A stretch of 64,000 bases of DNA from JAEUHO01 sp046350655 (GTDB lineage: Bacteria > Planctomycetota > PLA2 > JAEUHO01). The DNA lies in contig JAXMAB010000012.1 of NCBI GenBank assembly GCA_046350655.1, forward strand, positions 80,830-144,829, written 5' to 3'. The notes below the pieces were generated by a model. That model was not told the origin of the DNA. It saw nothing but the letters and a program-made list of their open reading frames with translations, and searched no databases. Shown in pieces: positions 29,401 through 37,059 of this stretch; the first letter of the stretch is position 1; each line of letters begins with the position of its first letter. Made by a program: the position numbers and the translations under genes.

Positions 29401-30567
29401 CTCGACGTCGCCGAGCTCGCCCGCGAGCTTCAGCGCGCGCGTGAGCGCCTCGAGGGCCTTCGCGTCGTCGCGCTGGGGGCCCGGACCGCGGACCCGTCCG
29501 AGCGCGATCAGGACCGGCAGCTCGTTCGCGACGTCGCCCGCGCCCTGGTAGATCGAGCGCGCCTCCTCCCACGCCTTCACCGCGCGCTCGACGGCACCGG
29601 CCTGCGCGCACGCGTCGCCGAGGTCGACGAGCGCCTGGGCGAGCCCGCCGCGGTCGCCGAGCGTCCGGAACCCGAGGACCGCCTCCTCGAGCACCTGCGC
29701 GGCCCGCTCGAGCTCGCCGAAGCGCACGAGCCGCGCGCCGAGCTCCTCGCGCGCGACCTCGGCGGCCCGGGGCTCGCCGGCCGCCTGCCACGCCGCGAGC
29801 GCGCGTTCGCCGGCCTCGATCGCCGCCGCCTTGTCGCCGCGCTCCGCCGCCGCGAACCCGAGCCCCGAGAGCGCCGTCGCCGCCCCACGGCGGTCGCCGC
29901 GCTTCGTGGCGACGGCGTGCTGCCGCTCGAGCGCGGCGGTCACGCGCGGGAGGTCGCGGCCGTCGAACGCGAGGCGCGCGGCGAGGTCCGCGCACATCGC
30001 GGCGCGCGCGAGCCATCCGAGGGCCTCGGCGGTCTCGACGGCCCCCGCCATCGCGATCGCGGCGTCGCCGGGGCGCTGCTGCCGCGCGAGCACGAGCCCG
30101 CGCAGCTGCTGGAGCTGCACGCCGGGCACGTCGCGCAGAGGCGGCGCCTCCGCCGGCCCGAGGGCCTCGAGCGCCGCGTCGAGGTTGCCGGCCGTCAGCG
30201 CCGCCTGGGCGGTGGCGACGCGCGTCCGCCGCGCCGCGTCGTCGCCCGCGGCGCGACGCGCCGCGACGTACGCCGGCAGCGCCTCGACGTCGGCGCGCGG
30301 CGCGGCCGCCGCGAACGCCACGGCCGCATCACCGGCGCCGCGGCGCAGGAGGTCCTCGGCGACGAGCCACGGATCCGGCTCGTCGCGCGCGGCCAGCGCG
30401 GCGAGCGCCGCCGCGTCCTTCGAGGTGAACGCGTCGAGCGCGGCCTGCCCCGCCACCTGCGTGGGGGTCGCGTTGGGGCTGGCCGCGGGCGCGGCGGGCG
30501 GCGCATCCCCCGCGAACACGGGACCGGCGAGAGCGCAGGACAGGACGCACAGGACGACGCGGCGCAA
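26491..30567 (-). CDS. Exported TPR-CHAT caspase-like protease
   Basis: The 1358-residue product starts with a signal peptide (MRRVVLCVLSCALAGPVFAG from the TTG at 30567). About 850 residues of TPR repeats follow, many in the form EKALGMYERALVDLE. The C-terminal 350 residues are a CHAT domain with the caspase-type dyad: His1218 in HFACHG and Cys1263 in LSACETG, followed by GSPSVLCSLWKVDD. CHAT proteases cut partner proteins when activated, for example in TPR-CHAT (Craspase) systems; here no RNA-guided partner is visible. GGAGGG before TTG 30567 and TAGGGT at 30592-30587 support this start over the TTG at 30603. Export is unusual for CHAT proteins of defence systems. Confidence 0.88.
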   Translation of the reverse strand: MRRVVLCVLSCALAGPVFAGDAPPAAPAASPNATPTQVAGQAALDAFTSKDAAALAALAARDEPDPWLVAEDLLRRGAGDAAVAFAAAAPRADVEALPAYVAARRAAGDDAARRTRVATAQAALTAGNLDAALEALGPAEAPPLRDVPGVQLQQLRGLVLARQQRPGDAAIAMAGAVETAEALGWLARAAMCADLAARLAFDGRDLPRVTAALERQHAVATKRGDRRGAATALSGLGFAAAERGDKAAAIEAGERALAAWQAAGEPRAAEVAREELGARLVRFGELERAAQVLEEAVLGFRTLGDRGGLAQALVDLGDACAQAGAVERAVKAWEEARSIYQGAGDVANELPVLIALGRVRGPGPQRDDAKALEALTRALKLAGELGDVEAEAVTASRLGNLHALRAEKADARAMYERELALRERLGDERALAAALIDAGQRFTHGLMCDEQVAGPWLERGRVLAEKLGEPRWVVNALLHGADLALELARPAEAVTAYERALAASKAAGLPETEAAAHLGIGNARLQQRDAPAALAAYELALAGFEQSGNRFGQAVALEQSAKAHALRPAHAQAVAAYQRAIEVAKPTGDAVFLAGLLRGLGRVQMGFGDAQKALAALEYALKLSDSRDDRVGASDTLLVLGVAYRQLGRYVLSLDATERARALQLELGDRRGAAMTLCNLGVVYWDLGQIEKALGMYERALVDLEAVQDRDSVATTLGNLGATHERLGDPAQALEQHARALAIWEALKDQGGAGRVRIAMALCHLGTGELDRALELAERGFADLEASGDKRGAVSAQVVLGRVLEKRGATAKALQAFERGARGAEKLGATAVQVEALGALAATRLRAGDAGRAVSEAHRAVELMKTLVGGLGEEQSASVRGEYTELFSTGLRAAARVGDVAEAAFFLESGRAGALLDALQVRDSQRWAGVPEALRQAEAEARADEARALAAWSKASDGDDRAVLRALRADLDAARAKVAQAVERIQREAKKASRLAYPVATPVEDLQALLGDGEALVLYGLAKGDDPAHGLVLTRDDARIVELGKTSAIVEACEALHADDPSSDPASALERLRALLVAPLGLAEGTRRLLVSPDGALGYVPFAALVVDLELAYVASGSTYGVLREERTDPGTKVLALGDPDYQVKFDPTALELYAPAQRTGSAPIVRGGRLTPLPGTRAEATAVGDVTLLGKDASEGKLVDAVLQHGGRWRAIHFACHGLVDPDRPSLSSLALTPDGANDGFLTVLEVLRMDLRADLAVLSACETGRGKVVSGEGIVGLTRAFMFAGSPSVLCSLWKVDDAATAALMKRFYELWNPKDGSPGKSPAAALREAQAFVRAQPRWKHPYYWAAWVLWGLPT

Positions 30568-30586
30568 CGACGGCCCTCCGCCGATC

Positions 30587-30592
30587 ACCCTA
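30587..30592 (-). promoter_or_regulatory. Putative -10 box of the CHAT gene
   Basis: TAGGGT on the minus strand, 19 nt before the TTG start at 30567, with GGAGGG in between as the ribosome binding site. Confidence 0.4.
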
Positions 30593-30637
30593 CCTTGCCG
30601 CAAGCGGGAGCCTTACGCGCCCGACGGGAACGACCAC

Positions 30638-30650
30638 CGGGCCTCGCGTC
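30638..30650 (-). repeat. Dispersed CGAGGCCCG repeat, single copy
   Basis: CGGGCCTCGCGTC, lying between the terminator at 30671 and the CHAT promoter. Confidence 0.5.
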
Positions 30651-30670
30651 GGCGGAAGGGGGTCGCCGAG

Positions 30671-30706
30671 AAAAGAAAATCCCCCGAGGCCTTGCGGCCT
30701 CGGGGG
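30671..30706 (-). terminator. Rho-independent terminator
   Basis: An 11-bp perfect stem, CCCCCGAGGCC with GGCCTCGGGGG, has a GCAA loop and is followed on the minus strand by ATTTTCTTTTC. It lies about 95 bp after the stop of the minus-strand gene at 30801 and is the clearest intrinsic terminator in the window. Confidence 0.85.
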
Positions 30707-30800
30707 CATCGGGGAGCTCAGTTGGGAGGGAGGGTTGGGCAGGAGGGAAGAGCTCGACCCGAACTTTCAGAGAAGCGTCACCGCTCTCTTCGGCGAGGGG

Positions 30801-31190
30801 CTACCGCCAGCGGTAGCCGAATCCGACGCCGAAGGTGACGGCAGGACGGCGGTAGACCACCGGGGCGTAGGTCACCGTGGGGACCCAGACCTGGTAGGCC
30901 TGCTGCACGTATTGGGTCTGGTAGACCGGCCGCTGCCACTGGTCGTACCCGACGAAGACGGTCGTGGGGACGTAGCGGTACTGGGTCGTCCAGTAGCCGC
31001 TCTGCACCGGCTGCGCGTAGTAGCCGCCGCCGTAGTACCCACCACCGCCGATGCCGACCCCGACCGCGACGCTGCCGCGACCGGCGTTCACGGGGACGTG
31101 GACGGGGTTCGTGGGCGACGCGTTCGCGACACCCGCGGAACCGACGGCCGCCGCCGCCGCGATCACTGCACCGATCAGGAACTTCGTCAT
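30801..31190 (-). CDS. Small exported Tyr/Gly-rich protein
   Basis: The 129-residue product has a signal peptide (TKFLIGAVIAAAAAVGSAGV, cleaved near ANA-SP). The mature part is rich in Gly, Tyr, Val and Gln (GGGGYYGGGYYAQP, YRPAV-like runs) and ends in GVGFGYRWR, a pattern reminiscent of short outer-surface or beta-structured proteins. The family is unknown. GGAGAC before the ATG at 31190 is the likely ribosome binding site. Its own intrinsic terminator follows, so it is a single-gene unit. Confidence 0.7.
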   Translation of the reverse strand: MTKFLIGAVIAAAAAVGSAGVANASPTNPVHVPVNAGRGSVAVGVGIGGGGYYGGGYYAQPVQSGYWTTQYRYVPTTVFVGYDQWQRPVYQTQYVQQAYQVWVPTVTYAPVVYRRPAVTFGVGFGYRWR

Positions 31191-31417
31191 GGGAGGTCTC
31201 CGAAACAGACGGGAGGGCAATAACACATCGCGTGCCAAACCGGGGCCCCGGCGGGGCGAATTCGTAACCCTTGCGATTCCAGCACGTTAGGCGCAAGATC
31301 CCCGGGTGGTGTCGGTGGTGGGTCCCCCCTTGTCCCCGCGATAGGTCACGCCCGTCGCACGCCGCAACCGCACGAGGACAGCCCCCGGGTCCTCCGGTCG
31401 CAAGGTGAGAGCCGCGA

Positions 31418-31858
31418 ATGGACCCCGTCCCGATCCGCGCGCACAACCTCCTCTGCCTCCTGGGATACCGGGGGAAGGGATATGACGCGGCGTTCGTCGA
31501 GCGGATGAGCGAGGTCCACCGGCTCCTCCACGCGGACCCGGGGACCCCGGTGCAGGTCCTCGTCCGCCCGGACCGGCTCTGCGACGCGTGCCCGCACCTG
31601 CGCACCGACGGCTGCTCCCTCGGCGGCCCGCGTCACGAGGCCCACATGCGCGCGCAGGACCTCGACGTCGCGCGGCGCCTCGGGCTCGAGGAAGGCCAGG
31701 TGCTGCCCTGGCGCGACGTCCTCGACCGGGTCGCGCGGCACGTCCGAGGCTCCGACCTCCCGACGATCTGCACGACCTGCCCGTGGCTCGGCCTAGGGTG
31801 GTGCGCCGAAGGGATCGAGCGCACCCGCGCCGACCGCACGGAGACCGCCCCGCCGTGA
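31418..31858 (+). CDS. DUF1284 family protein
   Basis: The 146-residue product starts VPIRAHNLLCLLGYRGKGYD, the conserved opening of the DUF1284 family, and carries spaced Cys residues: CDACPHLRTDGC and ICTTCPWLGLGWC, as in a metal- or Fe-S-binding protein. Members are thought to be iron-sulfur-binding, but their function is not known. AAGGTGAG lies 8 nt before the ATG. The stop codon overlaps the start of the next gene by 4 bp (GTGA), so the pair is translationally coupled. Confidence 0.8.
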   Translation: MDPVPIRAHNLLCLLGYRGKGYDAAFVERMSEVHRLLHADPGTPVQVLVRPDRLCDACPHLRTDGCSLGGPRHEAHMRAQDLDVARRLGLEEGQVLPWRDVLDRVARHVRGSDLPTICTTCPWLGLGWCAEGIERTRADRTETAPP

Positions 31859-34800
31859 CCCGATGGCTCCGCGCCGCGCTCCGCGTCGTCCTCGCCGCGT
31901 GCCTCCTCGTGCCCGCGCACGACGCGACGGGCGCCACCGGCCCGCTCGCCGCGGGCTTCGCCGTCGAGGACCTCACGCCCTCTCGGCCCGTGCCGCTCGC
32001 CGGGTACGCCGCGCGGTTCGGCCAGGTCTCCGACGGCGTCCACGACCCGGTGAAGGCGCGCGCCCTCGTGCTCGACGACGGCGCGACGAAGCTGGCGCTG
32101 GTCTCGCTCGACCTCGTGGGCGTCACGAAGGAGGCCAAGGTCGCGGTCGTCGACCGCGTGGCCCGGCGCGGATTCACCGCTGCGACCGTGATGCTGACGG
32201 CGACCCACACGCACGCGGGGCCCGGCGCGCTCGCGACGGTCCCGCTCTTCCGCCCGATGACGGGCCCGTTCGACCGCGCGCTGTTCGACGAGGTCGTCGC
32301 GAAGATCACCCGAGCCATCGAGCGCGCCGACGACGCGCTCGCCCCCGCGACGCTGCGGCTCGGCGCGACGCGCGTGCCCGGCCTGCAGCGCAACCGCGAG
32401 ACCGACGGCGGCCCCGTCGACGACCGCCTGCGGGTCGCCTGCGTGGACGGGCCCGACGGACGGCTGCGCGGGGTCGTCGTCCACTTCGCGGCGCACCCGA
32501 CGATCCTCCCCGCGTCGAACCGCAAGCTCTCGGCGGAGTGGCCCGGCGCGACCTGCGACGCGCTCGAGGCCCGCTACCCCGGCGCGACCGCGATGGTGCT
32601 GCAGGGCCCGCTCGGCGACGTCGCCCCCGCGGGCGTCGAGGGCGACGGCTTCGACGCCATGACCGCGTACGGCCGACGGATCGCCGACCACGCGCTCGAC
32701 GCGATCGACGACGCGCGGGCCCTGCCCGGCGCGCGGCTCTCGGCCCACGCGGCCGTCGTGCCGCTCCCGCCGACGATCGCGGGCCCGCTCCTCGGCCGCG
32801 CGACGGGCTCGGCCCTCGCGCCGGGAGAGCGCGGCGGCGACCCCCTGGCGGCGGCGCGGAGGGCGCTCACGACCCCCGTCGGCTCGTCGTCGCCGGGCGG
32901 GCCGTCGGTCGAGCTCGGCGCGTGGAAGGTGGCGTCGTCCGGGTCCCCGCGCGCGTGGATCGTGCTCGGCGTCCCCGGGGAACCGACGGGCGCGTGCGCC
33001 GCCGACGTGGAGGCCCCGTTCGAACACCTCGAGGTGGGCCCGGCCCCGAACGCGGTGTGGACCGTCGCGTGCGCGAACGACCACCTCGGCTACTTCACCG
33101 ACCGCGCGGCCTTCCGGCGCGGCGGGTACGAGGCGTCGCTGAACGTCGTCGGGCCCGACGCCCCCGCGTGGCTGCGCGACGGCTTCGCGCGGACGGGGGT
33201 CCTGCCGTTCCACCGCCCCGTCGCGGGGCCGCGCTTCCCGTCCGGCGCCGCGCGCGAGACCGTCGTCGTGACGGGCGACACGCCCCACGCGCTCGGCCGC
33301 GCCCACGGCGAGGCCCTCGCGTGGCCGATCTGGGACCTCCTGCGCGCCGCGGAGGCGCGGTTCGCCGTCGAGGCGGAGAAGAGCGGGCTGCTGCGGCAGC
33401 TGTTCGTCCCCGCGCTCGCGACGGGCCTGCCGCCGAAGGACCTCGTCGTGCCCGCGCTCGTGCTCGCCGCGCGCCGCCTGCAGCGCCACGTCCCCGCCGC
33501 CTACCTCGACGAGATGGAGGGCGTCGCGGCCGGCGCCGGCGTCCCGTACGACGCGATCCTGCTCGAGAACCTCTTCCTGACGCTCGCGGAGCAACCCGAC
33601 CCGAAGGCCCTGCTGAACCTCCCGGTGCGTTGCACGAACGCGTTCCTCGGCGGGCCCGCCACCACGCTCGGCCAGGCGCTGCTCGTCTCGACGCTCGACT
33701 GGGGAATGGAGGACGTGCTCGGGCCCCGCACGATCACGATGGTCGTCGACCCGCCCACGGGCCACGCGTTCGCGTCGGTGACGTGGCCGGGCATGGTGGG
33801 CGTGCTCCGGGCCATGGGTACGCAAGGCCTGGCGGCCGGCGAGGAGTCGGTCGCGTGCCCCGACGACGCGAGGCCCGACGGCCTCCCGATCAACCTGCTG
33901 CTGCGCGACGTCGTGCAGCACGCGTCGGGCCTCGACGACGCGGTGCGCCGCGTCGTGTCGGCACCCGGCACGTGCGGCTACCACGTCTCGCTCGTGGACG
34001 GCCACCGCCGCGACGCGCGCGTCGTCGAGCGCTCCGCGACGCGCGTGCAGGTCCGCCGGCCGGTGGACGGGGTGCTCTTCGGGTGCGACCCGACCGACGG
34101 CGCGTGTTTCGACGGCGCGTGCGACCCGCGCCTCCCGCGGGCCGACGGCTCGAGCACGAAGCGGTACGCCGCGTGCCGTCCGCGGTTCGCCGACGCCCGG
34201 GGGACGATCGACGCGCGGCGCGCCCTCGACGGCTTCGCCGCCGCGGACGGCGTGTTCAACGACGGGACGCTGCTCGCGTGCGTGTTCGAGCCCCAGACCG
34301 GCCGCTTCCTCACGGCGACCCGCGACCGCGTCGACCCCGACCCCGTGACCGGCACCGTCGCGTTCGAGGCCCACGACCTGCTGGCCCTGCTCGGGCGCCA
34401 GCGCACGGCGGCCTTCGCGCCGCGGACCGACGACGTGGACGGCCGCGGCGTCGAGGTCGGCGCGACGTTCCCCCTCGGTGCCATCGAGCGCGTGGCCCTG
34501 ACGTTCCCGTCGCCGCTCCCGTCGGGCGTCGCGCGGAACGACGTCGTGCACGCGGCGCTCTTCCGCCCCAAGGGCCGGCCGGCCGTCGGCGCGGTGATCC
34601 ACCTGCCCGCGTGGCGCGAGCGCGACCTCACCGCGGAGTCGCTCGTGGCGGCGGGCCTCGCGTCGCAGGGCCTGGCGGTCGTGTTGATGCCGCTGCCGTG
34701 GCAGGCCTCGCGCGCCGCCGAGGGCGTGGAGCCCGGCGAGTGGACGCTGTCGGCCGACCTCGCGCGCACGCGCGAGGCCTGGCGACAGGGCCTCGCCGAC

Positions 34801-35292
34801 GTGCTGCGCGTCTCGCGCTGGCTCGAGGAGCAGCAGGGCTTCGGCCCGGCCCGCCAGGCCGTGTTCGGCATCTCCCTCGGCGGGCACGTCGCGTCGATCG
34901 CGCTCGGCGCGTACCCCGATCGGTTCCGCGCGGGCGCGTTCGTGCTCGCCGGCGGCGGCCTCGAGCGGGCGCTCGACGCGAAGGAGGTCCACCTCCAGGC
35001 CGCGGCCCGCGACCTCGCCGCGCGCGGGGTGACGCGCGCCGACGTGATCGAGATGGTGGACGTGCTCGACCCCGCGAATTGGGCGAACGCGAACCGCCGC
35101 GACGACGTCTTCCTCGTGGGCGCACGGGCCGACGAGATCGTGCCCGCCGCCCAGGTCGAGGTCCTGGCGACGGCTTGGGGGGGCGCTCACGTGTTGTGGC
35201 TGGAGGGAAGCCACATGGGCGCACTCAAGGAAGCGCCCCGGATCCTTGAAGGCGTCACTCGGCACCTGAAGGCGCGCCTGATCCCCCGGTAG
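31855..35292 (+). CDS. Three-domain fusion: ceramidase-like, C45 Ntn hydrolase, alpha/beta hydrolase
   Basis: The 1145-residue product has a signal peptide (AALRVVLAACLLVPAHDATG). Residues ~30-470 resemble neutral/alkaline ceramidase: GFAVEDLTPSRPVPLAGYA, zinc-ligand-type His118 and His120 in ATHTHAGPGA, and His210 and His214 in HFAAHPT. Residues ~480-830 look like a C45 acyltransferase/amidase: HALGRAHGEAL, then Cys593 in RCTNAFLGG as candidate N-terminal nucleophile, and TLDWGMEDVL. Residues ~850-1140 are an alpha/beta hydrolase with Ser1007 in GISLGGH and a late SHMG histidine. All three act on amide or ester bonds of acyl groups. The GTG start at 31855 is coupled to DUF1284. The fusion itself is unfamiliar to me. 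Confidence 0.8.
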   Translation: MTRWLRAALRVVLAACLLVPAHDATGATGPLAAGFAVEDLTPSRPVPLAGYAARFGQVSDGVHDPVKARALVLDDGATKLALVSLDLVGVTKEAKVAVVDRVARRGFTAATVMLTATHTHAGPGALATVPLFRPMTGPFDRALFDEVVAKITRAIERADDALAPATLRLGATRVPGLQRNRETDGGPVDDRLRVACVDGPDGRLRGVVVHFAAHPTILPASNRKLSAEWPGATCDALEARYPGATAMVLQGPLGDVAPAGVEGDGFDAMTAYGRRIADHALDAIDDARALPGARLSAHAAVVPLPPTIAGPLLGRATGSALAPGERGGDPLAAARRALTTPVGSSSPGGPSVELGAWKVASSGSPRAWIVLGVPGEPTGACAADVEAPFEHLEVGPAPNAVWTVACANDHLGYFTDRAAFRRGGYEASLNVVGPDAPAWLRDGFARTGVLPFHRPVAGPRFPSGAARETVVVTGDTPHALGRAHGEALAWPIWDLLRAAEARFAVEAEKSGLLRQLFVPALATGLPPKDLVVPALVLAARRLQRHVPAAYLDEMEGVAAGAGVPYDAILLENLFLTLAEQPDPKALLNLPVRCTNAFLGGPATTLGQALLVSTLDWGMEDVLGPRTITMVVDPPTGHAFASVTWPGMVGVLRAMGTQGLAAGEESVACPDDARPDGLPINLLLRDVVQHASGLDDAVRRVVSAPGTCGYHVSLVDGHRRDARVVERSATRVQVRRPVDGVLFGCDPTDGACFDGACDPRLPRADGSSTKRYAACRPRFADARGTIDARRALDGFAAADGVFNDGTLLACVFEPQTGRFLTATRDRVDPDPVTGTVAFEAHDLLALLGRQRTAAFAPRTDDVDGRGVEVGATFPLGAIERVALTFPSPLPSGVARNDVVHAALFRPKGRPAVGAVIHLPAWRERDLTAESLVAAGLASQGLAVVLMPLPWQASRAAEGVEPGEWTLSADLARTREAWRQGLADVLRVSRWLEEQQGFGPARQAVFGISLGGHVASIALGAYPDRFRAGAFVLAGGGLERALDAKEVHLQAAARDLAARGVTRADVIEMVDVLDPANWANANRRDDVFLVGARADEIVPAAQVEVLATAWGGAHVLWLEGSHMGALKEAPRILEGVTRHLKARLIPR

Positions 35293-35371
35293 GCCGCCGG
35301 ACCGGGTCCCCCCCGGCCCTCCGCTCCCCCCTGCCCCCGAACGGGCCCCCTTTCCCCCCACGGGATCGGAT

Positions 35372-35396
35372 CCCCCCGGGTCGGTTCACCGGGGGG
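35372..35396. terminator. Hairpin between the hydrolase fusion and the sigma gene
   Basis: CCCCCCGG and CCGGGGGG form an 8-bp stem with a 9-nt loop, 80 bp after the hydrolase stop. No T-run follows. It could terminate or stabilise the upstream message. Confidence 0.4.
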
Positions 35397-35562
35397 CGCT
35401 GATTCCGGACGCCCCGGGGGAACTTCGTGACGTCGTCCGGGTACGAGACGTCTCTTCTGTAGCGACTGGACCGGACGGCCGTCGGCGGCCGCCCGGGGGT
35501 CCGGCGGGCCTTCGGTGGGAAGGCGGCCGGGCGACGTGCGTCCAAGGGGGCGAAGGACCCCC

Positions 35563-36258
35563 GTGCCCCCCACCCCGCCCCTCCCCGTCCCCGTGCCGTC
35601 GCCCGCGCTGCCGCGCACGGCCCCGGTCCTCACCCTGCCCCACCCCGGCATGCCCCCGCCCCGCCTCGACCGCGACGGCCGCGTCCTCCCGGACCGCGCC
35701 CAGATGGACCGTTGGGTCGCGCGCCTGCGCGAGCGGGACGAAGGCGCCCTGCGGGAGGTGGTCGAGGCGTTCGGGGAGCGGATCACGGCGGTGGTGGCGG
35801 GCGTGCTGCGCGACCGCGACGCGGTGGACGACGTCGTGCAGGAGACGTTCGTCAAGGCGTACACGCGGATCGACGCGTTCAAGGGCGACGCCGGGCTGTT
35901 CACGTGGCTGTACCGGATCGCGGTGAACACCGCGAAGGACCACGCGAAGGCCCGGAGCCGCCGGCCCGCGGCGTCGCTCGACGAGCTGTCGTCGGGCGCC
36001 GTCGGGTTCGCCGCGGCGGAGTCCGCGCCGGCCGTCGAGCGCCTCGAGGACCGCGAGCAGCGGAACCTCGTGCGGCGCGCGGTGGCCGCCCTGCCGGCCG
36101 TGTTCCGGTCGGTGCTGGTGCTGCGGGAGATCGAGGGGTTGCGCTACGAAGAGATCGCGCAGATCCTCGACATCTCGCTCGGCACCGTGGAGTCGCGCCT
36201 CTTCCGCGCGCGACGCCGCCTGAAGGCCCTGCTCGAGAAGCTCGGAGCGTCCGCATGA
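35563..36258 (+). CDS. ECF-type RNA polymerase sigma factor
   Basis: Directs RNA polymerase to a stress or envelope regulon. Region 2 reads DAVDDVVQETFVKAYTRIDAF with GLFTWLYRIAVNTAKDHAK; region 4 reads LREIEGLRYEEIAQILDISL and GTVESRLFRARRRLK. The GTG at 35563 has GAAGGA upstream and gives 231 residues with a Pro-rich leader; the ATG at 35650 would give a more typical 202 residues but lacks a Shine-Dalgarno. The stop overlaps the next gene by 4 bp (ATGA). GGGAACTT at 35418 resembles an ECF -35 element and may mean autoregulation. Confidence 0.9.
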   Translation: MPPTPPLPVPVPSPALPRTAPVLTLPHPGMPPPRLDRDGRVLPDRAQMDRWVARLRERDEGALREVVEAFGERITAVVAGVLRDRDAVDDVVQETFVKAYTRIDAFKGDAGLFTWLYRIAVNTAKDHAKARSRRPAASLDELSSGAVGFAAAESAPAVERLEDREQRNLVRRAVAALPAVFRSVLVLREIEGLRYEEIAQILDISLGTVESRLFRARRRLKALLEKLGASA

Positions 36259-36623
36259 CCGGTTCCCACCCCCGAGACCCGCGCCCCGCGCGCGACCGCG
36301 ACGACGCGGTCCTCGCGTCGGCGTTCGACGCCTGGCGCCGCGACGTGGCGGGCGTCCGCCCCGTGCCGCACCTGGCCGAACGGGTGCTGGCCGCCGCCGC
36401 GCGCGGCGAGGTCGAGTCGTCGCGCTTCCGGCGCCTGGCCCGCGTGTACGCGGCCGCGGCGTCGGTGCTCGCGGCCGCCGGCGTGGCCGGTGCGCTGCTC
36501 GCGCGCTCGCCCGACCGCGAGGTCGCGGCGGCGCGGCCGCCGTCGGTCCACGACCTCGAGGAGGCGCGGCTCACGCGCGTCGGCCGCGACTCGGTCACCC
36601 ACCTCACCGTGGACGGGAGGTGA
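36255..36623 (+). CDS. Putative anti-sigma factor (single transmembrane segment)
   Basis: The 122-residue product has a hydrophilic N-terminal half (FDAWRRDVAGVRPVPHLAERV), one transmembrane helix at about residues 64-84 (VYAAAASVLAAAGVAGALLA), and a short outer tail. Its small size, the single helix and ATGA overlap with the sigma gene are typical of anti-sigma factors, although no zinc-binding HxxxCxxC motif is present. Function is inferred from context. Confidence 0.55.
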   Translation: MTGSHPRDPRPARDRDDAVLASAFDAWRRDVAGVRPVPHLAERVLAAAARGEVESSRFRRLARVYAAAASVLAAAGVAGALLARSPDREVAAARPPSVHDLEEARLTRVGRDSVTHLTVDGR

Positions 36624-36627
36624 CCCC

Positions 36628-36963
36628 ATGGTCCGCACCCTCACGATCGTGACGCTGCTCGCCCTCGTCGCCGGCCTGTCGGTCGGGTTCTTCGTCGCGG
36701 AGGTCCGCGCGACCTCGCGACCGGTCTCGACCGCGACCCCGACGGACCCGGTGATCGAGCAGCGCGTGCAGGACTACGTCCGCTTCTACGACCTCGCGCC
36801 GGCCCAGGCCGACGAGGTCCGGGCGGCCCTGAAGGAGTACGACCAGGGCCTGCTGAACCTGCTGAACCGCCTGCGCGTCCAGCACCGCGAGGACTTCAAG
36901 GCCCTCTCGGACCGGGCGGACGCCCGGATCCGGGCGACCCTTCCCCCGGTCAAGGATCGGTAG
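36628..36963 (+). CDS. Small membrane-anchored helical protein, Spy/CpxP or CnrX-like
   Basis: The 111-residue product has an N-terminal hydrophobic segment and a helical outer domain (YDLAPAQADEVRAALKEYDQ, LLNLLNRLRVQHREDFKAL) resembling periplasmic Spy/CpxP and heavy-metal sensor proteins. It lies 4 bp after the putative anti-sigma gene, giving a sigma / anti-sigma / sensor order like the CnrH-CnrY-CnrX type. Similarity is by pattern only. Confidence 0.5.
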   Translation: MVRTLTIVTLLALVAGLSVGFFVAEVRATSRPVSTATPTDPVIEQRVQDYVRFYDLAPAQADEVRAALKEYDQGLLNLLNRLRVQHREDFKALSDRADARIRATLPPVKDR

Positions 36964-36992
36964 CAGAGGGCGGCGCCGCGGGCGCGTCCCCG

Positions 36993-36998
36993 TATACT
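36993..36998 (+). promoter_or_regulatory. Putative -10 box of the PilM-PilN gene
   Basis: TATACT, 61 nt before the start at 37060. No -35 match stands at 17 bp. Confidence 0.35.
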
Positions 36999-37059
36999 CC
37001 CGGGCTTCCGGGGGTCCCGGGGCCCCGTCGCCCCCGCGGAACCCGGAGACGAGGACAGG

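Noticed and set aside
31191..31250. A TTTGGCACG sequence upstream of the minus-strand gene at 31190, like a sigma-54 -24 element.
   Set aside because: The -12 GC is not at 10 bp; the spacing is wrong by several bases.
33816..33831. GGGTACGCAAGGCCTG inside the hydrolase fusion, like the dispersed repeat.
   Set aside because: It encodes normal residues (MGTQGL) in a conserved-looking segment and lacks the paired arm; chance in GC-rich code is likely.
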